This document shows, one piece after another, positions 22,941-31,052 of a stretch of DNA of 31,052 nt. How positions within the stretch are numbered: the stretch's first letter is position 1; the number at the start of each line of letters is the position of its first letter. The stretch comes from an uncultured Bacilli bacterium. Lineage in GTDB: Bacteria; Bacillota_I; Bacilli_A; RF39; UBA660. The position numbers were made by a program, and so were the translations under genes. The stretch is taken from the NCBI GenBank assembly GCA_934087065.1, contig CAKOIS010000011.1:1-31052 (forward strand). Direction: 5' to 3'. The notes beneath the pieces were generated by a model, which saw only the letters and a program-made list of their open reading frames with translations, ran no database searches and was not told the DNA's origin.

Positions 22941-24660
22941 TAACTAAGGAATGATTTTCTTCATCATAGTCTACTACTTCATAAAATAGTTTATCTCTTA
23001 AAGAAGAAGCTAATTCTTCATTTGCTTTTAGTGTTAAAGCATAGTTAGTTTTGTATCTTTTCAAATATATTATTCTATCAGTTGGATTAGGAAAAAGTAT
23101 TTCTAGAAGTAAGAGTAGTTTTTCTTCTTCATCTTTAGTGTGACTTAACTTTAGTGCTTTCTCTTTTATTTCATTTGTTTTGTCTATTTGTACTAATTCA
23201 TGACTCATTTCAATAAGTCTAGCAAAAAGTTTTATGTTCACTAAAAGTTCAGAAAATTCTATTTCTCCATTAGGCATTCTAAATTCAATTGTGTTTTTGT
23301 ATTCGCTACCTATATTTTTAAAATTTAAACCTTTATATCTGTCTTTGTTTATTTCATTAAATACGTCAGTTATTTCACTATTAAAGTGTTCTTTGTTAAA
23401 TAGTCCTTCATCTATTGCTTTTAAATATTCTTCTTTACTTTTCATTGCAAATCTTTCTACACTACTTCTTTTAATAGTTCCTTCTTTGTCTGTTATATAA
23501 TAAAGTATGTTTTCAACATTACTATAAAGATAAACTAACATATAATAATCTTCTTTACTGGTAAAGTAAGATGCACCTATATGTATATGTCCACCACAAC
23601 TTTGGTCTGTATAGAAGTTACATCTTTTTAATAGTTCACAAACTTGATATAGTTTATTCATATCTGTTAAGTTGTAATGTAATATTGGGCTTACTATTTC
23701 AAAACCACTTTTAACTGATAAATCTTGTTTTATATTGAAATCACTAAATACAGTTTTTGTTTTATTAAAGTTTTTTATGTTTTCATTACAAGCTTCTAGT
23801 TCTACACCTATAGTTATATTCGGGTTTATTATAGTAGTTTCACATAGTTTTTTAACAAAGTCATTATTAGAAAGCGTTGTTTCATTAGATATTAAGAATT
23901 CCATTAAGTTTTTATCATCTAACATACAGATTAACATCTTTTTTAAATCATTATCTTTAACTTTGTTTATCAAGTTTAATTTAAATGTAAGACTATCTAT
24001 TTGTATGAATTTATCTAATATTAAATTAGTATCTTCTGTTCTTGCAACTATAGTAGAGCGATATTTATATAAATAAGGAGCATCTACATACTTTTTTAGA
24101 ATGTTTTTGTCTTGTATATATAGTATGATAGTAGCTTTTTCTTCATCATTAAAGTCTTTAAGAAAGTATGATTTTGCAGTGTCATTTAATACTCTTTTTA
24201 CATAGTCTACACTACACTTAGAATATCTAATTTTGTTTAGGTAAAATTTAATAATATATTTATTATCTTTGAAAATAGCAGCTGTTTGTTCTAAATGGAA
24301 ATGGTTCATAATACTGTATACAGACCATAAATATTCATATTTAATGTCTTCGCTTTTTATTTCTTCCATAACTCTTTTTAAGTCATATTCATTAACACTA
24401 GGATTTACTTTAATAATTTCTTTTATGTTTTCAAATATTGTTTTATGGTTTTTTGTTATGTAAGAAGCAATATTTTCATACGATGTATAAAATAAATACT
24501 TTGTTTTTTCGTCACTCGTTAAATATTTAAAGAAGTTATCTTTTTCATGTGTATACTTTAGATTTTTGAATATTTTAATTATTTTATCTTGTCTTGTTTC
24601 GCAGTCAGTTAAATCTACAGCTTTGTACTTTTTTAAATTATCAATACTACCAATTATCAT
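22927..24660 (-). CDS. Amidoligase_2-like protein, paralog B
   Basis: This 577-residue protein has two parts. The first 275 residues or so are helical and of no family I recognise. The C-terminal part carries the marks of amidoligase_2 (COOH-NH2 ligase, glutamine synthetase-like fold): NITIGVELEACN with paired acidic residues, VKSGFEIVSPILHY, CGGHIHIGASYF and NTIEFRMPNGEIEF. Such enzymes are predicted to join a carboxyl to an amine using ATP, for example in peptide or peptidoglycan tagging. It is clearly a paralog of the gene just upstream, seven bases away, with TAGGTG as ribosome binding site; the two differ most in the N-terminal part. The last codons lie in the terminator. Substrate unknown. 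Confidence 0.82.
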   Translation of the reverse strand: MIIGSIDNLKKYKAVDLTDCETRQDKIIKIFKNLKYTHEKDNFFKYLTSDEKTKYLFYTSYENIASYITKNHKTIFENIKEIIKVNPSVNEYDLKRVMEEIKSEDIKYEYLWSVYSIMNHFHLEQTAAIFKDNKYIIKFYLNKIRYSKCSVDYVKRVLNDTAKSYFLKDFNDEEKATIILYIQDKNILKKYVDAPYLYKYRSTIVARTEDTNLILDKFIQIDSLTFKLNLINKVKDNDLKKMLICMLDDKNLMEFLISNETTLSNNDFVKKLCETTIINPNITIGVELEACNENIKNFNKTKTVFSDFNIKQDLSVKSGFEIVSPILHYNLTDMNKLYQVCELLKRCNFYTDQSCGGHIHIGASYFTSKEDYYMLVYLYSNVENILYYITDKEGTIKRSSVERFAMKSKEEYLKAIDEGLFNKEHFNSEITDVFNEINKDRYKGLNFKNIGSEYKNTIEFRMPNGEIEFSELLVNIKLFARLIEMSHELVQIDKTNEIKEKALKLSHTKDEEEKLLLLLEILFPNPTDRIIYLKRYKTNYALTLKANEELASSLRDKLFYEVVDYDEENHSLVKKII

Positions 24661-24667
24661 ATTACAC

Positions 24668-26380
24668 CTATAATATTTTCTTTGTTAATGTGTGAGTTGT
24701 TTCATCATAACCAATGGCTACTTCTTCTGATTTTGTGATTTTTGATTTTAAGTCTTCTAGAATTTTTCTTTGAGTTCTTCTTTCTAACTGAGTGTTTTTA
24801 TTATATCTTTCTTTATATAATTCTTTTTCTTCTTCGCTTGTGAAAAGTATGTCCATTAAAATATTTAATTTTTCTTTTTCAGATTTAACACTTGCAAGTT
24901 TATAAAAATCTTCAGTTGGATGGGTTACTAATTCATGGCTTACTTCAATAAGTCTAGCAAATAATTTTATGTTTAGAATTAGCTCGTTAAAGTCAATTTC
25001 ACCATTAGGCATTCTAAATTCAATTGTGTTTTTATAGTAAGTTCCTAAGTTTTTAAAATTTAGTCCTTTATATCTATCTTTGTTTATTTCATTTAGTATA
25101 ACATTCATTTCTTCTTCATAGTGTTCAGTGTTAAATAGTCCATTATCAATTGCTTTTATGTAGTCACTTTTTGTTTTCATAGCATATCTGTTAACACTTG
25201 GACGTTTCATTGTATTTTTTCTGTCACATATGTAATATAAAATATTTTCAGTATTAGCATATAAATATAAAAGCATATAAAAGTCTTCTTTTCTAGTTAA
25301 ATATGAAGCACCTATATGAATGTGGCCTCCACAACTTTTGTCTGTATAGAAACTGTTTTCTTTTAGTAAGTCACATACACTTTTTAATGTTCTCATGTCT
25401 TCTAAAGTAAAATGTAAAACTGGGCTTACTATTTCAAAACCACTTTTAACTGAAGTGTCACTTTTAATGGTGTAATCGTTAAATAAATTATGTGCTCCAT
25501 TAAAATTATCTATTTCTTTATTAGAACACTCTAGTTCTACACCTATTGTTATGTTAGGATTTATTTTAGTTTCTAGTAATTCACTAGCTTGCAAGTCAAC
25601 TTTATAATTTGCTGAAGCGATGTTACTTAGTAGGAATTTTTTTAAGCCAGTATTATCTAATTTGTTAATTAAACTTATTTTTAGTTCATCATCATTTAAT
25701 AGATTAATTAAGTTTAATCTAAATTTTAAAACATTTATTTCTTTAAATTTCTTTATGATATATTCACTATCATTAGTAGCTGAAACTAATTTACTTCTAA
25801 AGTTAGAGTATAATGGAAGTTCAGCATATTTTTTTATTAGTTCTCTATCGTTAAAAGATAGTATTACTTCTACTTTGTAGCTAATTTTATCAAGTTTATC
25901 TATATATAATTCTTTAAATTCGTCAGGCATTTCTTTAATTACTTTAAGTTTTGAATATTGATTATCTATAAAATTATCTAATGCTAAAAGTTTATAATTA
26001 TCATCTACCATTTTACAAATAATTTCAGATTTATAGTAGTTTCCAACATAATTATTAATTATTTCTAGATATTCAAATTTTTCTTTGTCGGTTGAAAGTC
26101 TTGTTCCAATATACTCTAATATTTCCTCTTCCATACATTCTAACTTTGATTTAATAATACTAATTCTTTCTTCATTAGGAAGAGTTAATAAAAATTCTTC
26201 TATATCTTTTGCATGAGCATATTCTAGATATTTAATCTTTTCTTCTTTTGTTAAATTTTCAAATATAAGACTAAATACATATTTTCTTTCTTTAGCAAAT
26301 ATTTCTATCTTTTCTTCCCTTGTAGTTGCGCCGGTTAAGTCTATGTCATATCTACTTGCATATTTTTCAAAAAAGTCCAT
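24668..26380 (-). CDS. Amidoligase_2-like protein, paralog A
   Basis: The 570-residue product has the same layout as its downstream paralog: a helical N-terminal half (to about 270) and an amidoligase_2 domain (about 275-500) with IGVELE (Glu282, Glu284), KSGFEIVSP, CGGHIHIG (350-357) and NTIEFRMPNGEI. The residues expected to bind metal and ATP in this fold appear intact in both copies. It is the first gene of a two-gene operon with a strong promoter and an operator-like palindrome. Upstream are a decayed phosphoesterase and two HEPN genes on the same strand. What is ligated cannot be told. A tag added to a peptide, protein or cell-wall stem is possible. Confidence 0.82.
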   Translation of the reverse strand: MDFFEKYASRYDIDLTGATTREEKIEIFAKERKYVFSLIFENLTKEEKIKYLEYAHAKDIEEFLLTLPNEERISIIKSKLECMEEEILEYIGTRLSTDKEKFEYLEIINNYVGNYYKSEIICKMVDDNYKLLALDNFIDNQYSKLKVIKEMPDEFKELYIDKLDKISYKVEVILSFNDRELIKKYAELPLYSNFRSKLVSATNDSEYIIKKFKEINVLKFRLNLINLLNDDELKISLINKLDNTGLKKFLLSNIASANYKVDLQASELLETKINPNITIGVELECSNKEIDNFNGAHNLFNDYTIKSDTSVKSGFEIVSPVLHFTLEDMRTLKSVCDLLKENSFYTDKSCGGHIHIGASYLTRKEDFYMLLYLYANTENILYYICDRKNTMKRPSVNRYAMKTKSDYIKAIDNGLFNTEHYEEEMNVILNEINKDRYKGLNFKNLGTYYKNTIEFRMPNGEIDFNELILNIKLFARLIEVSHELVTHPTEDFYKLASVKSEKEKLNILMDILFTSEEEKELYKERYNKNTQLERRTQRKILEDLKSKITKSEEVAIGYDETTHTLTKKIL

Positions 26381-26407
26381 AATAAAAATTCCCCCTTAAT
26401 TAAGAAG

Positions 26408-26436
26408 ATTATACCATATTTGGTACAAAAAGTCAA
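26408..26436 (-). promoter_or_regulatory. Promoter and operator-like palindrome of the amidoligase operon
   Basis: TTGACT (26436-26431), a 17-base spacer and TATAAT (26413-26408), with TGG just before the -10. Inside the spacer, touching the -10, lies TACCA-AATA-TGGTA (26425 to 26412), a perfect inverted repeat where a repressor could block polymerase. Confidence 0.8.
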
Positions 26437-26449
26437 ATTGGAGGAATGT

Positions 26450-26715
26450 TTAAATTATTTTATTTAGTAACTTTTCTAAGCTAACTAATGTATAGTTTAT
26501 TTGTTCAACGCTTACATTAATGCGCTTTTAATTATCAAATGTGTCATCTAACTCTTTGTTATGAATGTGAATGTTAGCATAACCTAAAGGTATCATTTTA
26601 TCATCTAATTGTTTATGTGAAAGTATTAATTTGTATTCTTCTAATTTAGTTCTGTGTATTTGATTATGTTAGTATGTTCAAAGTGAGTATCGCTTATGAA
26701 GTATATATTTTTCAT
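26450..26715 (-). pseudogene. Decayed calcineurin-like metallophosphoesterase gene
   Basis: The ATG at 26715 overlaps the HEPN gene stop (ATGA). The reading frame starts MKNIYFISDTHFEHTNIIKY, the metal-binding beginning (D-x-H) of small metallophosphoesterases. It stops after 24 codons. In another frame the DNA continues with LEEYKLILSH, then LGYANIHIHNKELDDTFDN, and after one stop INVSVEQINYTLVSLEKLL, like the end of the same family (GHIH-type motif with NVSVE). The middle of the enzyme, roughly half its usual length, is missing. It therefore has a large deletion, at least one frameshift and a nonsense codon. The coupling shows that it once belonged to the HEPN operon. Confidence 0.8.
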
Positions 26716-28361
26716 AGTTGTTTACCTTTCAAACTTTCTAAATAATCTACGACTATCTGTTGATTATTATAAATGAAATTATAAAAATCAACCAAATATA
26801 CTTCAGCATGAAAGGTAGTTTTTCCTAAATATATATCGTCAAAAGTAATCATTGTGTCGCCTATCTTTTCGCTTAACTCAATTTTATAATTTCCATGTGC
26901 GATGGAATTTCTTATGCCTGTTATGATAGCTTTATTTTCAAAGTATTTTTTATTATTATTAAAATAATCAAGTTCCTTTTTTAAAGTGTTTTTTTCATTT
27001 ATAGTTTTTCTATATTCAATTAGCATGTTATTAAACTTTATTTTTTCTTCTTCGTACTTTTCTTTACTTACTTTAGTAACCATATTATCTAATTGTTCTT
27101 TTCTCTTTACTATAGCTATTTTCTTCTTTTCAATGGACTTAACTAGAGAATTATATACATTTTGTTTTTCTTTAATATTACCTACACTCATAGTATAATC
27201 GCAACCATTAAATATAGATAAATCTAATAAATCAAAGTTTAATTTATCATCAGGTATAAACAAATTATCTACATTGTCAAACATATCAGTTAATCCATAC
27301 ATAAATAAACTATTAAACATGGTAATAAGAGAGGATAAAACAGTATCTGTATCAATAGCCATATCGTAATAATTGTTTACAATATAATCTTTTAATGCAT
27401 TAATATCATAGCTTTTAGTTTTTTTAATAGAGTCTATTATAACTAAATTATTAAGTGAAGAGGCAATAATTATGCTTTTATCATCAGATAAATTCTTTGA
27501 AATACTGTCTGTTATATATTTAGTCATTTCAAAATATGAAGTTTCATCTTTAGTCATTTGTAATATGTTGTTTGCTAATTTAGATGAATCTATATTAACA
27601 TCATTTAAATTGTACGTTAATAATATATTTGGATGGTTTTTCTGATAATTTTTAAATTCTTTAAAATTGTATTTGTTTACAAAATTGTTAACTATATTAT
27701 TAAGTTCCATCTTATCTTCTGTAGTTATTTTGTAGTTATTTACTCCTTCAATAGTTGCATTTAAAACTTTATGAGATTTAATATATTTTTCTACTTGTTC
27801 AATATTTTTAAATGGTTCTTTTCTATTACTTACTATGTGTTTTGTGAATACTATACCAGTTTCAAATCTATTAGACTTATTTTGAAATATGGTATTATGT
27901 AATGATTCATAAACTAGCTTGTTTATTTTGCTAATTTCAAAAGTTAAGTAATTGTTCCCATCAATAATAGTTACTTTATTCTTGTTTATTATATATTCTC
28001 CATGAGCGAGTTTATTTCTTATTTTGAAAATAGTTTTAGGGCCATCAGCCACTTCTTTATTGTTATAATAATATATACCATTTTTATAGTCAAACAGTTT
28101 AATTAATGATTTGTTAAGTTCATCATCTAATATGTTAGATAAAACAATATTATTTGGATACGCTGTTATTAATGACTCATTTACTGTAAATAGAATATTG
28201 GAAGAAAATAATAAAGAAGCTGTGTCTAATAATTCATCATCTAATATATAATTTTTTATATTGTCTTGGGGAAAACCATATATTGTGTTTAATAAAAAAC
28301 TTGTATATACTAAACTAGAATAGTACATTTTATTAATAGTTTCTACTTTATCATTTATCAT
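26712..28361 (-). CDS. Double-HEPN protein, paralog B
   Basis: This 549-residue protein carries two HEPN-type RNase motifs (R-x4-H). One is RNKLAHG near the N-terminus (Arg115, His120); the other is RNSIAHG near the C-terminus (Arg484, His489). HEPN domains are known as RNases in toxins, abortive infection proteins and Cas13-like effectors. Each motif is followed by a beta-rich piece; before the second lies a charged, coiled-coil-like stretch (about 400-470). It is a full-length paralog of the upstream gene, four bases away, with AGGT inside the previous stop region as ribosome binding site. Its stop overlaps the start of the decayed phosphoesterase. The exact family is unknown to me. Confidence 0.7.
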   Translation of the reverse strand: MINDKVETINKMYYSSLVYTSFLLNTIYGFPQDNIKNYILDDELLDTASLLFSSNILFTVNESLITAYPNNIVLSNILDDELNKSLIKLFDYKNGIYYYNNKEVADGPKTIFKIRNKLAHGEYIINKNKVTIIDGNNYLTFEISKINKLVYESLHNTIFQNKSNRFETGIVFTKHIVSNRKEPFKNIEQVEKYIKSHKVLNATIEGVNNYKITTEDKMELNNIVNNFVNKYNFKEFKNYQKNHPNILLTYNLNDVNIDSSKLANNILQMTKDETSYFEMTKYITDSISKNLSDDKSIIIASSLNNLVIIDSIKKTKSYDINALKDYIVNNYYDMAIDTDTVLSSLITMFNSLFMYGLTDMFDNVDNLFIPDDKLNFDLLDLSIFNGCDYTMSVGNIKEKQNVYNSLVKSIEKKKIAIVKRKEQLDNMVTKVSKEKYEEEKIKFNNMLIEYRKTINEKNTLKKELDYFNNNKKYFENKAIITGIRNSIAHGNYKIELSEKIGDTMITFDDIYLGKTTFHAEVYLVDFYNFIYNNQQIVVDYLESLKGKQL

Positions 28362-28365
28362 AATA

Positions 28366-30045
28366 TTACCTCACTTTCTTATTTGATAGAATGGAATTTA
28401 TGTAGTCAGTTACTACTGGTTCATTATTTACGAGTGTTGTTAAAAAGTCACCTATTTTTACTTCACAAGAGAAAGTTGTGGTTTCTTCATAAATATCTTT
28501 AAAATATATTTTGCTAGTATCAAAGTTTTCAGTTAGACTAAATGTGTAATGTCCATGCGCGATGGAGTTTCTTATACCATTTACGATAGCTTCATTAACA
28601 AAAAATGTGTAGTTATCTTTAAAGATATTTAATTTAATATTGTAGTTATTTACTTCTTCATTAAGAAGGGATATAACTTCTAAATTATTATTTATTCTTT
28701 CTTTTAAAGAGTCTATTTTTTCAGTAAAACCTCTTTGTTTTAGGTTTGTTATTTGTTGTTCACTTTTTTTAATGTTTTTATTTATTTCTTCTATTTTTTT
28801 AATTCTTGATTTTCTAATTTCAAGAATATTTTTTAGTTCTCTTGGAGCTGGATCAAGTGTATTTATAGATAGCTTGGAAAAATCTAACTTACTAAAGTCT
28901 AATCCTGTAATTATTCCGTCATTTAAAATATTTTTGCTTTCGTATATATCATCTAGAGCATAACTAAATAAACTATTAAACATAGATATTAGACAAGAAG
29001 AAAATTCTTCTGTACTAAAGACAGCTGATGGGGATAATTTATTAAAGTATTTTTGTAAAGTTATAAAATCTATGCTATTAGTTACTTTAATTGCATTTAA
29101 GTGTGTGATGTTGTTTTGGTTACTTATTAAGTGTGAGTTCTTTGGTCTACCGTTTAGTATTTTAGTCATTTTTTCTTCTAAAGCGTACAACTCATCATAG
29201 TATCTAGTATCTGGTCTTACCATTGATAGAAAAGAAGTTGCAAACTCTTCAAAGCCAAAGTCTTTTATTTTATGAACTTCATACGTTACTTTATAATTTG
29301 GACTTAATTGTTCAGATAAAATATCAAACACTTTTAAAGTGTGACGTATGTTAAATAAACGAATAGCATCGTCTAGTGTGTTTCTTGCAACTACATCCAT
29401 TTTATAGCCATTTTTTGTTTCTAAAGTGACTTTTAATTCTTTCATGTTAGACATTATTCTAATTAATTCTTTTTTGTTAGTTACTAATCTCTTTCTTTTT
29501 GTATCTACTTTATCATTTATGAGTAAGCGTCTTGTGTATTTGTTACCATTTATTTGCTCGTTAAATTTAACTAAAGCAACATAAACAAAGTTAGCTAAGT
29601 CTTCTATTCTTAAGACTACTTTTTCATTATCTACATTAAGTATAATTCTACCATGGGTTAAGTCTAAAGTAAAATTACCATGGGCAAGTTTATTTCTAAT
29701 TAGTTGGACTACTGATGGAGCATCTTTTACTAAGTAATTATTTATTAAGTAACCTTTATCTGTTTGTTTAGAAATAAGACTTACTGACTTTTCTAATTCG
29801 TCTACTAATAATTTTGACTCATAAACTAAGTTACCTTTGTTTTCTATAATGTCTTCTTTTACGGATAGTAATATATTAGTAATAAATCCTACTAAAGAAG
29901 CAAAAATGTTTTCTTTTTCTAATATAGAAGTAATATTCTTATTATTAGGGTTATTAAATTTATCAAGTAGGTATGCTGCATATTCATGAGTACCTTTATA
30001 ATAGTCTAAAATAGTTTTACATTTTTCATATTCAAAATCAGTCAT
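28366..30045 (-). CDS. Double-HEPN protein, paralog A
   Basis: The 559-residue product has the same layout as its downstream paralog: IRNKLAHGNF (Arg117, His122), a middle region, a long coiled coil (about 405-475, IKKIEEINKNIKKSEQQ) and IRNSIAHGHY (Arg492, His497). Two motifs in one chain suggest an active site formed within the protein, since HEPN RNases usually act as dimers. All four motifs across the two proteins are intact. AAGGAG precedes the ATG. A membrane protein gene ends 47 bases upstream, and I see no clear -35/-10 pair in that gap, so the operon may start further up. No transmembrane segment is visible. RNA cleavage is inferred from the motif alone. Confidence 0.7.
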   Translation of the reverse strand: MTDFEYEKCKTILDYYKGTHEYAAYLLDKFNNPNNKNITSILEKENIFASLVGFITNILLSVKEDIIENKGNLVYESKLLVDELEKSVSLISKQTDKGYLINNYLVKDAPSVVQLIRNKLAHGNFTLDLTHGRIILNVDNEKVVLRIEDLANFVYVALVKFNEQINGNKYTRRLLINDKVDTKRKRLVTNKKELIRIMSNMKELKVTLETKNGYKMDVVARNTLDDAIRLFNIRHTLKVFDILSEQLSPNYKVTYEVHKIKDFGFEEFATSFLSMVRPDTRYYDELYALEEKMTKILNGRPKNSHLISNQNNITHLNAIKVTNSIDFITLQKYFNKLSPSAVFSTEEFSSCLISMFNSLFSYALDDIYESKNILNDGIITGLDFSKLDFSKLSINTLDPAPRELKNILEIRKSRIKKIEEINKNIKKSEQQITNLKQRGFTEKIDSLKERINNNLEVISLLNEEVNNYNIKLNIFKDNYTFFVNEAIVNGIRNSIAHGHYTFSLTENFDTSKIYFKDIYEETTTFSCEVKIGDFLTTLVNNEPVVTDYINSILSNKKVR

Positions 30046-30092
30046 GAGAACTCCTTTCTTATATTATAAATCAAAATGTAAAAATAATCTAG

Positions 30093-30449
30093 TTATATTT
30101 CAGGTGGTTCTACAAATGTAGTGTCTTTAAATCTAAAGTATACTAAACATAATGCACCAACTACAAAGAAGATACTACCAAATAGTCTTATTCTAATCAT
30201 GTTTTTGTCTTTTTCGTTTGCTTCATTAAATATTTCATAGTTTCTTTTTAAGTAGTATAAATATATAAGTAAAGCAATTATAATAGTTATCTTAAATATA
30301 GTAGATCCTTTTTTATGATAAGTAGTATCTTTAGTAAGCAAAAACTTTTCTTCATAGTTAGTACCAATTATACCCATTATTGATATTATTATGAAGATGA
30401 TGTAAATTATTTTTTCTACATCTAAGTTTACTAGCTCACTATTTCTCAT
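30093..30449 (-). CDS. Small three-segment membrane protein of unknown function
   Basis: The protein is 118 residues with three likely membrane segments (YIIFIIISIMGIIGTNY, TIFKITIIIALLIYLYYL, IRLFGSIFFVVGALCLVYF). No motif I recognise. There is no Shine-Dalgarno before the ATG; a TATACT lies at 30460-30455 on the minus strand, only five bases before it, so the mRNA could be leaderless. A terminator separates it from the lipoprotein gene upstream. It may be the first gene of the transcript carrying the HEPN pair. Confidence 0.65.
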   Translation of the reverse strand: MRNSELVNLDVEKIIYIIFIIISIMGIIGTNYEEKFLLTKDTTYHKKGSTIFKITIIIALLIYLYYLKRNYEIFNEANEKDKNMIRIRLFGSIFFVVGALCLVYFRFKDTTFVEPPEI

Positions 30450-30463
30450 ATTAAAGTATATAG

Positions 30464-30487
30464 AAAAAAACTTCTAAATAGAAGTTT
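30464..30487 (-). terminator. Terminator after the lipoprotein gene
   Basis: AAACTTCT-ATTT-AGAAGTTT (30487 to 30468) is followed by TTTTC on the minus strand. The stem starts within the stop codon. Confidence 0.88.
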
Positions 30488-30974
30488 AATCAAATTTAAC
30501 TGTTTTATCCCAAGTTAAGAATTTTGGTTCATATTTTTCTTTGTTCTTACTTAGGCATATGTATTGCACTAAATAGAATGCATCAGTAGATTTATGTACA
30601 CTTGCTAAGTAGAAATACTTTTTACCATCTACTTCTTTTTCGTAAGTAAAGTAAGTAATATCATCTTTAACAATTACTTCACTATCAAGATTATAGCTTT
30701 CAATTGATAATTTAGCATAATCTTCTTCTGTACTATTTTCTGTAAGATTAAATTCACTTAAGTTTTCAAAAGGCTCTTTTAAAGCGATGAACTCCATGTC
30801 TAAACCTTGTAAGTATAGTGTTTGTCCATCTTGTTCAGTCTCTTTTAGTCCTTCTTCTAGAGTTACTTTAATACCATTTATATCATATTCTTTATCAGGA
30901 ATATTAATTTCACATCCTGCTAGAAAGAATGAAATTACCAATGCTACTATTCCTAAAAAAATTCTATTTTTCAT
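30486..30974 (-). CDS. Lipoprotein of unknown function
   Basis: The 162-residue product has a lipoprotein signal peptide (MKNRIFLGIVALVISFFLAGC), with lipobox LAGC and the lipidated Cys at residue 21, so it should be tethered outside the membrane. The rest is a small, acidic alpha/beta domain (GLKETEQDGQTLYLQGLDMEF, VDGKKYFYLASVHKSTDAFYLVQYICL). It resembles the general style of small Bacillota lipoproteins with stress- or PsbP-like folds, but I cannot name the family. It has its own terminator. Confidence 0.75.
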   Translation of the reverse strand: MKNRIFLGIVALVISFFLAGCEINIPDKEYDINGIKVTLEEGLKETEQDGQTLYLQGLDMEFIALKEPFENLSEFNLTENSTEEDYAKLSIESYNLDSEVIVKDDITYFTYEKEVDGKKYFYLASVHKSTDAFYLVQYICLSKNKEKYEPKFLTWDKTVKFD

Positions 30975-31011
30975 ATTATCACTTCCGTACCTTATAAGAA
31001 TATCATAAAAT

Positions 31012-31027
31012 TATAGAAATTTCTATA
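31012..31027. repeat. 16-base perfect palindrome upstream of the lipoprotein gene
   Basis: TATAGAAATTTCTATA, about 40 bases before the lipoprotein start. It may be an operator, or chance in AT-rich DNA. Confidence 0.3.
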
Positions 31028-31052
31028 GAACAAAGTTTTTATTTTACAAAAA

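Overview
The window is about 31 kb of very AT-rich bacterial DNA. UGG codes for Trp and UGA acts as stop. Most genes lie on the minus strand, with short gaps and overlapping start/stop codons. The contents point to an uncultured, gut-type, low-GC Bacillota of the RF39/Erysipelotrichia/Mollicutes-relative kind: a T-box in front of leuS, a TasA/camelysin-like surface protein, a DUF6512-like membrane protein, a type II-A CRISPR system, and sigma-A promoters that often carry an extended -10. This placement is an inference; there is no rRNA or marker set to confirm it.

Region 1 (1-6862) is a complete type II-A CRISPR-Cas locus. In transcription order on the minus strand it reads cas9, cas1, cas2, csn2, leader, array. 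The array runs off the left edge, with ten full repeats and one partial repeat visible. A tracrRNA gene points the other way (plus strand) from the cas9 start; its -35 and -10 lie on the cas9 start codon and Shine-Dalgarno. The probable cas9 promoter lies beyond it, so the cas9 5' UTR would be antisense to the whole tracrRNA.

Region 2 (6863-12101) holds a SWIM-SNF2 helicase, then a TasA-like surface protein. The C-terminus of that protein contains a sharp GC-rich island (66 of 100 bases against an AT-rich background), in a WWLLLSP...GVRPAL domain of the sort diversified by diversity-generating retroelements. A small ribbon-helix-helix regulator diverges from it across a palindrome.

Region 3 (12068-19907) is mostly housekeeping. 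It has a T-box(Leu) operon with a membrane protein and leuS, a GH31 glucosidase whose usual acid/base Asp is replaced by Val, an MFS-like transporter, a secreted protein and thymidylate kinase.

Region 4 (19908-21789) holds a probable type I toxin-antitoxin pair (a 23-residue hydrophobic peptide on plus, an antisense RNA on minus with its own promoter and terminator). A HAD phosphatase of the RNA-repair type overlaps an ASCH-domain gene, and a DUF6512-like membrane protein follows.

Region 5 (21791-30974) is the most unusual. It carries a NlpC/P60 cell-wall hydrolase, two tandem amidoligase_2-like proteins under a strong promoter with an operator-like palindrome, a decayed calcineurin-like phosphoesterase, and two tandem proteins with two HEPN RNase motifs each. 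A small membrane protein and a lipoprotein close the window. The doubled HEPN pair, translationally coupled to the phosphoesterase and followed by the doubled amidoligases, looks like an accessory conflict system that I do not recognise as described.
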